From: Gemmatimonadota bacterium
GTDB lineage: Bacteria > Gemmatimonadota > Gemmatimonadetes > Longimicrobiales > Longimicrobiaceae
Length of the DNA stretch: 14,852 nucleotides
Assembly: GCA_019348475.1 (NCBI GenBank)
Contig: JAHWJJ010000046.1
Coordinates: forward strand, 1-14,852
Direction: 5' to 3'
Program-made: the position numbers and the translations under genes
Notes under the pieces: model-generated
What the model was told of the DNA's origin: nothing
Database searches by the model: none
Seen by the model: only the letters and a program-made list of their open reading frames with translations
Shown: in pieces, positions 1-5,177 of the stretch
Layout of the letters: each line of letters opens with the position of its first letter
Numbering within the stretch: the stretch's first letter is position 1

Positions 1-374
1 AGGCGGACCGGATGGGATGGGCAGGATGCAGGCGTCCCCTGGTAGAGGGGATGCTGCCGGCGAGGGGACGGGATCCGCATTTTTTGGATGGGCAGGGATC
101 GAGGTGGCGCGGCGGGGGTCTGCCGGGGCACATCATCCACCCGATTGCAATCTGTAAAAGGCCGCCCAGGGCGCGGTGGACAACAGAGCGGACAGGCCCG
201 GCGCCGGATTTCACAAAACAGCAACGCAGTCAGCAATCCTTTCTTTTTGACAGGCGCACACAAGCCACTCGGCGTACGAGCTACGGTCAGCGCCGGCGGA
301 ACCGGGCTTGCAATCGGGCGTGTGTACGCCGTGTACTTGTCGCAACCTGCTCCCATCGCATCCGGACCCGCCCG
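1..374. other. Gene-free stretch upstream of ung
   Basis: I see no convincing gene here. The open frames that cross it have the low-complexity Arg/Gly/Pro composition expected of random high-GC DNA and match no family I know. The stretch is somewhat less G+C-rich than the genes around it, with short A/T runs near 80, 155, 215 and 240, as expected for a promoter or leader region. A TTGACA box at 247-252 has no convincing -10 box at normal spacing, so I do not call a promoter. The window may also begin just after the end of an upstream gene. Confidence 0.5.
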
Positions 375-1046
375 ATGAAGCTGCCCCTTCCCCCCTCGTG
401 GCAGGCCCGCGTGGGTGACGAGCTGCGGAAACCCTACTTCCACAAGCTGCGCGAATTCGTGGATGCCGAGCGCAGCCGCGCCACCGTCCATCCCCCCGAG
501 GACGAGGTGTTCACCGCGCTGGAGCTTACGCCGTACGAGCAGGTGAAGGTGATGATCCTGGGGCAGGATCCGTATCACGGCCCCGGCCAGGCGCACGGCC
601 TGGCGTTCTCCGTTCGCCAGGGGGTGCGGGCGCCGCCGTCGCTGGCCAACATCTTCAAGGAACTCAAGGCGGAGATGGACTGCCCGATTCCCGGCCACGG
701 GTCGCTTGTGTCGTGGGCGCGGCAGGGGGTGCTGCTGCTGAACGCCGTGCTCACCGTCCGCGAAGGCGAGCCCAACTCGCACAGGGGCAAGGGGTGGGAG
801 ACGTTCACGGACGCGGTGATCCGCGCCGTCGCCGCGCGCGAGGACCCGGTGGTCTTCGTCCTGTGGGGGGGATACGCGGCGAAGAAGGCGCCGCTGATCG
901 GCGCGCCGCACTACGTGCACAGGTCCGCGCACCCGTCGCCGCTCTCGGCCAAGCGCGGCTTTTTCGGCAGCAGGCCCTTCTCCACCATCAACCGCGAGCT
1001 CCTGCGCGTGGGGCAGCCGCCCGTGGACTGGTGCATCGACGGCTGA
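375..1046 (+). CDS. ung: Uracil-DNA glycosylase, family 1
   Basis: This enzyme removes uracil from DNA, made by cytosine deamination or dUTP misincorporation, and so starts base excision repair in the cytoplasm. The 223-residue product has the family-1 hallmarks: the water-activating loop GQDPYHG at residues 63-69 with catalytic Asp65, the uracil-recognition strand LLLNAVLTV around Asn123, and the DNA-intercalation loop HPSPLS at 186-191. The stretch VFVLWGGYAAKK (160-171) is also typical. The length matches the usual 220-230 residues. I chose the ATG at 375 because the open frame extends upstream to 12 but that part is non-conserved, basic, low-complexity sequence, while homologues start near the PLPPSW segment. 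There is no clear Shine-Dalgarno site. The gene seems to be transcribed alone; the next gene begins 213 bp later. Confidence 0.97.
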   Translation: MKLPLPPSWQARVGDELRKPYFHKLREFVDAERSRATVHPPEDEVFTALELTPYEQVKVMILGQDPYHGPGQAHGLAFSVRQGVRAPPSLANIFKELKAEMDCPIPGHGSLVSWARQGVLLLNAVLTVREGEPNSHRGKGWETFTDAVIRAVAAREDPVVFVLWGGYAAKKAPLIGAPHYVHRSAHPSPLSAKRGFFGSRPFSTINRELLRVGQPPVDWCIDG

Positions 1047-1247
1047 CGCACCCCGGCATCGTCCGCCCCTCGTGCGCGTGTGGTCAGAACGGCGGAGGAT
1101 GGTTCGTTGCCTCTGTGGAAGCGCACGGCCGGGGCAGCGCGGGAACCGCCGCCCCGCGGCGGACGTAGGACGGCACAGGGGCCGCCGCGCTCCCGCCTCC
1201 GCTGGCGCCCCCCGGCTCCCGCCGGCCGCACGGCCGCAACACTCCGC

Positions 1248-1253
1248 AGGAGG
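1248..1253 (+). promoter_or_regulatory. Shine-Dalgarno site of the TonB-like gene
   Basis: A full AGGAGG lies six bases before the ATG at 1260. It fixes that start and excludes the upstream in-frame extension to 1080. It stands out because most other genes in the window lack a recognisable ribosome-binding site. Confidence 0.85.
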
Positions 1254-1259
1254 TGCCGC

Positions 1260-2006
1260 ATGTTCAAGGTCCTCACCAGCGACACGAAGCGCAGGGCGAT
1301 CAGCCCCGCCACCCTTACCGCTTCCGTTGCCGCGCACCTTCTGCTGCTGGGCGGCGCCGTCTTCGCCGCCGGCGGCGAGCCGGCCGACGCAGCCCCCGTC
1401 ACGGCGGACACGGTGATGATCTGGCAGGCGCCGGATCCGCCGCCGCCGCCGATGGAGCAGCAGCCCGCGCCGCCCGCGCCGGTCGACCAGCCCGCGAGCG
1501 CGCCCGTCCCTGGCGAGGTGCTTCAGGTGGCGCGCGTGGACCAGGTGCCCACGGAGATCAAGCCGGAGGAGCCCGGCGCCACGCCGGTGGACCCGATCGT
1601 CTACCAGCGCGACGGCCGCCTGGGCGACGTCATCGGCACCCCGCGGGTGGAGCCCGAGGTCCCGACCGGCGGCGCCGATCGCCCAGTGGAGGACATGGTG
1701 CTGGACGAAAGAATGGTCGAGGTGCGGCCGGTGCTGGACCGGACCGGGCTGAGCCGGGCGCTGGAGCGGCACTACCCCGCGGTCCTGCGCGACAGCCGCG
1801 TGAGCGGGCGCGTGGTGATCGAGGTGGTCGTGGATGAGCACGGGCGGCCGGTCCCCGGCTCGGCGCGCGTGATCGAAGCCTCGCACCCCGCCTTCGGCGA
1901 CGCGGCGCTGCGGGCGGTGGACCGGTTCCGCTTCAGCCCCGCCAGGATGATGGGGACCGCCGTGCCCGTCCGCGTGACCATCCCCATCCAGTGGACGGCC
2001 AACTGA
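1260..2006 (+). CDS. TonB-family energy transducer
   Basis: The protein probably spans the periplasm and passes proton-motive energy from an ExbB/ExbD motor to outer-membrane receptors. The 248-residue product has the TonB plan: a short cytoplasmic N-terminus, one membrane helix at about 17-37 (with the SVAAHLLLLGG signature), a proline-rich spacer at about 58-84 (DPPPPPMEQQP and similar), an acidic linker, and a TonB C-terminal domain at about 164-246. That domain contains GRVVIEVVVDEHGRPVPGSA and ends with DRFRFSPARMMGTAVPVRVTIPIQW, including the usual 'F.PA...G..V.V....P..W' pattern. A strong AGGAGG precedes the start and a 13-bp hairpin follows the stop. No exbB or exbD is nearby, so it must borrow a motor encoded elsewhere, or it is one of several accessory TonB paralogues. 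The family is clear; its partner receptor is unknown. Confidence 0.88.
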   Translation: MFKVLTSDTKRRAISPATLTASVAAHLLLLGGAVFAAGGEPADAAPVTADTVMIWQAPDPPPPPMEQQPAPPAPVDQPASAPVPGEVLQVARVDQVPTEIKPEEPGATPVDPIVYQRDGRLGDVIGTPRVEPEVPTGGADRPVEDMVLDERMVEVRPVLDRTGLSRALERHYPAVLRDSRVSGRVVIEVVVDEHGRPVPGSARVIEASHPAFGDAALRAVDRFRFSPARMMGTAVPVRVTIPIQWTAN

Positions 2007-2032
2007 GCCGCCTCTTGCTCTGAGCAAGCATT

Positions 2033-2065
2033 CGAGGCCCCGGCGGAGGAATCGCCGGGGCCTCG
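2033..2065 (+). terminator. GC-rich hairpin after the TonB-like gene
   Basis: A perfect 13-bp inverted repeat (arms 2033-2045 and 2053-2065, loop of 7) lies 26 bp after the TonB-like stop codon. There is no T run after either arm, so it is not a classical intrinsic terminator. It may still end transcription or protect the mRNA 3' end, and because it is symmetric it could serve the convergent permease gene as well. A smaller 6-bp hairpin (CTTGCT/AGCAAG, about 2014-2028) lies just before it. Confidence 0.55.
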
Positions 2066-2172
2066 CATGCACATGGCCGCTCCACGTCGCCGATGAGGCC
2101 GCAGCCGAAGCGTACGTGTCGTGATTCCGGGGAAGGCGCCCGTGACCTGCGACGAGGCTTTGTCCGGCTACG

Positions 2173-3048
2173 TCATCCGGACGGCTCGCGGTCGGGACGC
2201 GCGTCGGCGGCGGTGCGGAGGATGGTGGCGCCCAGGATGAGGATGCCGCCGGCGATCGGCCACGGCCCGGGCGTCTCCCCGTGCACCAGCCACGCCCACA
2301 CGGGGTTCAGCGCCGGTTCCAGCAGCAGCAGCACCGACGCCTCCAGCGCGGGAACGTGCCGCACGCCGCTGGTAAGCAGCAGGTACGCGGCCCCGATCTG
2401 GAACACGCCCAGGTAGCCCACCGTCGCCCAGTCGCCCGCGCCCGCGTCCACCACCGGCAGCGCGGCGGGAAGGCAGGCGAAGAACGCGATCAGGTTCCCG
2501 GCGACCACCGTCGGGAGCCCCGATCCCTCGCCGCCGGCACGGTTGCCCAGCCACCGCAGCCCCACAATGGTCAGCGCCCAGGTGACGCCGCTGATCACCG
2601 CGAAGACGTTGCCCAGCCTGGGGTTGGGCGCCGTGTGCACCGGCGCGTCGCTCCCGACGAAGAACAGCACCAGCCCCAGCAGCACCGGCGCCATGAACGC
2701 CAGGTCCCGCCGCCGCACCGGCTCCTTCAGCAGCAGCGGCCCCATCAGCAGCATGTACAGCGGGGCGGTGGACTGAAGGAAGATGGCGTTGGCCGAGGTG
2801 GTCAGCTTGTTGGCGGTGACGAACAGCACCAGCGTGCCGGCGTACGCCACGCCCACCGGCAGCACGTGCCACGTCCACCCGCGGCGCGCCGCCGGCACCA
2901 GCAGAAAGACGGCCGCCGCCGCCACCGCCGAGCGGAACCCCGCCACCTGCCAGGCGTTGAGCGTGGTGGCCTTGATGGCGGCCCCGCCGGTGGAAAACAG
3001 CAGCGCGGCCCCCAGCACCTGCAGCCGCGAGGTGGTTCGAATGTCCAA
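2173..3048 (-). CDS. DMT-superfamily EamA-type permease
   Basis: This is an inner-membrane transporter of the drug/metabolite type. Members export amino acids, metabolites or drugs, and the substrate cannot be told here. From the chosen start it has 291 residues, the usual EamA length, with about ten hydrophobic helices arranged as two five-helix repeats. The first repeat includes the stretch NAIFLQSTAPLYMLLMGPLL followed by LKEPVRRRDL (about 79-116). The second ends in LEPALNPVWAWLVHGE...AGGILILGATIL (about 253-287), the family signature. The frame stays open upstream to 3210, but that extension is low-complexity and lies in the repeat-rich gap. I prefer TTG at 3048 (a GAGGG lies just upstream); GTG at 3060 is an alternative. 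It converges on the TonB-like gene and diverges from the sigma factor gene. Confidence 0.88.
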   Translation of the reverse strand: MDIRTTSRLQVLGAALLFSTGGAAIKATTLNAWQVAGFRSAVAAAAVFLLVPAARRGWTWHVLPVGVAYAGTLVLFVTANKLTTSANAIFLQSTAPLYMLLMGPLLLKEPVRRRDLAFMAPVLLGLVLFFVGSDAPVHTAPNPRLGNVFAVISGVTWALTIVGLRWLGNRAGGEGSGLPTVVAGNLIAFFACLPAALPVVDAGAGDWATVGYLGVFQIGAAYLLLTSGVRHVPALEASVLLLLEPALNPVWAWLVHGETPGPWPIAGGILILGATILRTAADARPDREPSG

Positions 3049-3209
3049 CGGCCCTCGCACGAGTGGGATGAAGCGCGGAAGGATGCCGTCCGCACTCTCG
3101 CGGGGCAAGATTGGAGGGTGCTCCGCCGGGAGTGCCGCGGCGGTGCACGGCCGCCCGGTCGGCGGCGGACAGGCTGCACCGGGACTGGGCCGGCTTTCTC
3201 CCCGCTCCA

Positions 3210-3306
3210 CGAGGAACGAGCGGGGAGGGGTCGGGGGAGGGGCCGGGGGAGGGGCCCCGCGCCGCCACGGGCCCTCTCCCCCGCCAGGCCTTTCGCTCGT
3301 TCCTCG
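3210..3306. repeat. 13-bp inverted repeat bracketing a G-rich core
   Basis: The arms 3210-3222 and 3294-3306 are exact reverse complements (CGAGGAACGAGCG and CGCTCGTTCCTCG), separated by 71 bp. The core holds the tandem G-rich units and then a C-rich stretch, so the whole segment could fold into one long imperfect stem. It looks like a dispersed intergenic element of the REP or MITE kind, but one copy in one window cannot prove that. Confidence 0.6.
3221..3256 (+). repeat. Three tandem 12-bp G-rich units, possible G-quadruplex
   Basis: Units at 3221-3232, 3233-3244 and 3245-3256 follow the pattern GGGGGAGGGGCC. The last two are identical; the first differs at two positions. Together they give six runs of four or five G separated by one or two bases, which satisfies the usual sequence rule for an intramolecular G-quadruplex on the plus strand. 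It lies between the arms of the 13-bp inverted repeat. Confidence 0.75.
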
Positions 3307-3318
3307 CGACGGCTGGCG

Positions 3319-3346
3319 ACCCCTCCCCCAACCCCGGGGGAGGGGT
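3319..3346. repeat. 11-bp C/G-run hairpin
   Basis: The arms ACCCCTCCCCC (3319-3329) and GGGGGAGGGGT (3336-3346) are perfect complements with a 6-base loop. The left arm can also pair with the G-rich units at 3221-3256, so alternative folds are possible. No T run follows. Confidence 0.65.
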
Positions 3347-3582
3347 GGTGGGCGAGCAGGGTGTGATCCGCCGGGCGACGTCCTCCCCCCAGAGGTTTTG
3401 GGGGACGCGACCCCGAGCGTCGAAGCGCGGCCGCAGGTTCTCCCCCTCTCCCGGCGGCAGCTTCCGGCGCGCGGCAGGCGCTACAACCGCCCGCCGGGAA
3501 GCCGATCCTCCCCTTCCAACCTTTTCGTGCGCGGCGGCAACCCATTGTCCGTACGCCAGCGAGAGTCCCCGAGCCGAGCCCC

Positions 3583-4125
3583 GTGACCGCCACCGCACCG
3601 CCGGAGCCCGCCCTGCTCGACGCCCCCGCCGCCGCGCCGCGCGATCCCGCCGCCTTCGAAGCCCTGTACCGCGCGCACTACCGGCACGTGTACGCGGTCA
3701 CGCTGCGAATGACGTGTGACGTGTCGCGGGCGGAGGACCTCACGCAGGAAGTCTTTGTGCGAGTGTGGCAAAAGCTGCCCACCTTTCGCGGCGACAGCGC
3801 GCTGAGCACGTGGATCCACACCGTGGCGGTGCGCACCACGCTGCAGAACATGCGCAGCGAGTCGCGGCGCGAGGCGCGGGTCACCACGACCGACGACCCC
3901 GCCCGCTACGCCGCGGAGGCCAGGCGCGCGATGCCCGAGACGGCCGTGGACCTGGAACGCGCCATTGCCGCGCTGCCGTCCGGCGCCCGCAGCGTGCTGC
4001 TGCTGCACGACGTGAACGGATACCGCTACCACGAGATCGCGGAGATGCTGGGGGTGAGCCTGGGCACCGTGAAAAGCCAGCTGAACCGCGCGCGCCGCCT
4101 GATGATGGAAGCCCTGGAGCGATGA
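3583..4125 (+). CDS. ECF-type RNA polymerase sigma factor
   Basis: This sigma factor directs RNA polymerase to a small regulon, usually after an envelope or oxidative signal frees it from its anti-sigma partner. The 180-residue product has the two ECF domains. Region 2 spans about 24-90, with DLTQEVFVRVW at 53-63 (core binding) and FRGDSALSTWIHTVAVRTTLQ-type residues at 68-88 (-10 recognition). Region 4 spans about 124-176, with the helix-turn-helix YRYHEIAEMLGVSLGTVKSQ (148-167) followed by LNRARRLM (168-175). There is no SnoaL or other C-terminal extension. I chose GTG at 3583: the frame is open further up but into repeat DNA, and the length fits the family. No good ribosome-binding site is visible. 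Its stop codon overlaps the start of the anti-sigma gene, so the two are translationally coupled. Confidence 0.95.
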   Translation: MTATAPPEPALLDAPAAAPRDPAAFEALYRAHYRHVYAVTLRMTCDVSRAEDLTQEVFVRVWQKLPTFRGDSALSTWIHTVAVRTTLQNMRSESRREARVTTTDDPARYAAEARRAMPETAVDLERAIAALPSGARSVLLLHDVNGYRYHEIAEMLGVSLGTVKSQLNRARRLMMEALER

Positions 4126-4799
4126 CCATGCACCTTTCCGACGACGACCTGCACGACTACGCCGGGGGCGAGCTTTCCCCGCGCCGGATGGCGGAGGCCG
4201 CGGCGCACCTGGAAGCCTGCGACGCCTGCCGGGCAGCGGCCGCCCCGCTGATGGCGCTCACCGCCCGGCTGGCCGCCCTGCCACGCGCCGGCGACACGGC
4301 CGCGGACCTGTGGCCGGCGCTGCACACGCGGCTGGCCGAGGAGGAGCGCTCCGCGCAGGTGCCGGTGGCGCGCGTCATCTCGCTGGACGAGCGCCGCACG
4401 CGGCGGATGATGCCGGCGTGGGCCGCGCACGCCGCCGCCGCCGCCGTGGTGTTCACCCTGGGCTTTGGCGGCGGCCGGCTCTCGGGGACCGGCGACGCGG
4501 CCGCCATGCTGGTAGCCGCCGACACCGTGGCCACGGCGGTTGAGGCCGCGGCGCGGGTGCAGCGCGCGGGGACGGAGTACGTGGCCGCCGTGGCGCAGTT
4601 CGTGGCCTTTGCCCGCGGCGGCGACAGCCTGGCCGCGGCGCGCGGGCGCCAGGCGACCCTGGCCGCGTGCTACGGCGCCTCGCGCGAGCTCACCCGGCTG
4701 CGCGCCGACGATACCTCCGCCGTGCGGCTGTTCCGGACGGCGGCGACCGCGCTGCACGGCCCGGCGCACGCGGCCCCGCCGCCGCCCCCGGTGTTCTGA
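4122..4799 (+). CDS. Zinc-finger anti-sigma factor, single-pass membrane protein
   Basis: The protein probably holds the upstream ECF sigma factor inactive at the membrane. The start is the ATG of an ATGA overlap with the sigma stop; ATG at 4128 is a second choice. The 225-residue product has an N-terminal zinc-binding anti-sigma domain with the His-x3-Cys-x2-Cys motif HLEACDAC (His29, Cys33, Cys36), a linker, one membrane segment at about 98-118 (AWAAHAAAAAVVFTLGFGGG), and a periplasmic part of about 105 residues that is Ala/Arg-rich, probably helical, and ends in a proline run. The periplasmic part matches no sensor domain I know. The gene order sigma then anti-sigma with overlapping ends is the standard arrangement. 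Whether control is by redox release of zinc or by proteolysis cannot be told. Confidence 0.9.
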   Translation: MTMHLSDDDLHDYAGGELSPRRMAEAAAHLEACDACRAAAAPLMALTARLAALPRAGDTAADLWPALHTRLAEEERSAQVPVARVISLDERRTRRMMPAWAAHAAAAAVVFTLGFGGGRLSGTGDAAAMLVAADTVATAVEAAARVQRAGTEYVAAVAQFVAFARGGDSLAAARGRQATLAACYGASRELTRLRADDTSAVRLFRTAATALHGPAHAAPPPPPVF

Positions 4800-4895
4800 G
4801 GACGCGGACGACGCGCGGCGGGTGAATCCGCGGGAGATCGACATCACGAGGCGGGCCCGGATCCCCCGGGCTTCTGTGCAGACCCCCAAAAGCAT

Positions 4896-4986
4896 CACGC
4901 GGAGGACGCGGAGGAAGGGAGTGAGGACGCGGAGAACGGAAGGAGCTCTCCGCGTCCCCTCTTTTTTCCTCCGCGTCCTCGGCGTG
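4896..4986. repeat. Nested inverted-repeat element with 21-bp arms
   Basis: The outer arms 4896-4916 and 4966-4986 are reverse complements at 20 of 21 positions and begin CACGCGGAGGACGCGG. Inside lies a second hairpin (4925-4935 with 4947-4957). The motif GAGGACGCGGA occurs twice in direct orientation, at 4902-4912 and 4923-4933, 21 bp apart. The whole is a 91-bp palindromic unit between the anti-sigma gene and the metallopeptidase gene. It resembles small non-coding dispersed repeats; I see no target-site duplication and no open frame. Confidence 0.8.
4925..4967 (+). terminator. Intrinsic terminator of the sigma/anti-sigma operon
   Basis: An 11-bp perfect GC-rich stem (GGACGCGGAGA at 4925-4935, TCTCCGCGTCC at 4947-4957) with an 11-base loop is followed within five bases by six T residues (4962-4967). 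It lies about 125 bp after the anti-sigma stop and before the metallopeptidase promoter, a sensible place for termination. It is embedded in the larger inverted repeat, so the repeat seems to supply the terminator. Confidence 0.75.
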
Positions 4987-5102
4987 AATCTTACGTTCGC
5001 TCGCGGTGCACACGAACTTGTGGGATTCGGCACCGCATCCGTCCACTTGTCGCGCGCGGTGTCCATCCGGGGGCGGTCATCTGCCACAAACCGGCAAGAC
5101 GG

Positions 5103-5131
5103 TTGCCCACAGCACGTTGCGCCACTATTCT
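5103..5131 (+). promoter_or_regulatory. Candidate sigma70-type promoter for the metallopeptidase gene
   Basis: TTGCCC (5103-5108) and TATTCT (5126-5131) are separated by 17 bp. They match the -35 and -10 consensus at four and five of six positions. Transcription would start near 5138, giving a leader of about 40 bases before the ATG at 5178. The site lies in the least G+C-rich part of the gap. It is read from sequence only. Confidence 0.45.
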
Positions 5132-5177
5132 TTGCACCCTGTACACTCTCAACGACCCCCGTTCGATTTCCTGTACG

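Larger units (their letters stand above)
3049..3582. other. 534-bp intergenic gap rich in G runs and hairpins
   Basis: This gap separates the divergent permease and ECF sigma factor genes. I find no gene in it. Open frames on both strands are Arg/Gly/Pro/Ser-rich shadows of the repetitive DNA. It contains a 12-bp tandem G-rich repeat, a 13-bp inverted repeat 71 bp apart, an 11-bp hairpin of C/G runs, and a further imperfect hairpin at about 3379-3413 (CCTCCCCCC with GGGGGACG). Promoters for both flanking genes should lie here, but I could not place either with confidence. Confidence 0.6.

Noticed and set aside
247..252. Perfect TTGACA box upstream of ung
   Set aside because: No -10-like hexamer occurs 15-19 bp downstream; the nearest candidates (TACGAG at 275-280) are too far away and poor.
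3032..3044. GGTTCGAAT-like sequence resembling a tRNA T-loop
   Set aside because: The flanks do not pair as a T-stem and no acceptor or anticodon arm is present. It lies at the start of the permease gene.
3210..3346. Short repeats as a CRISPR array
   Set aside because: The units are 12 bp, directly adjacent and without unique spacers, and there are no cas genes in the window.
3484..3551. CAACC motifs (3484, 3517, 3538) as a possible autoregulated ECF promoter before the sigma gene
   Set aside because: Some ECF promoters have an AACC-type -35 box, but no GTC-type -10 box lies at about 16-17 bp from any of the three, so the match is not convincing.
2168..3598. A long minus-strand frame over the permease and the repeat-rich gap
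   Set aside because: It is a different frame from the EamA permease, which has clear membrane helices and family motifs. The long frame is Arg/Gly/Pro-rich shadow sequence.
5103..5177. Earlier ATG for the metallopeptidase at 5103
   Set aside because: It would put 25 non-conserved residues before a normal signal peptide and overlaps the likely promoter boxes. ATG 5178 is preferred.
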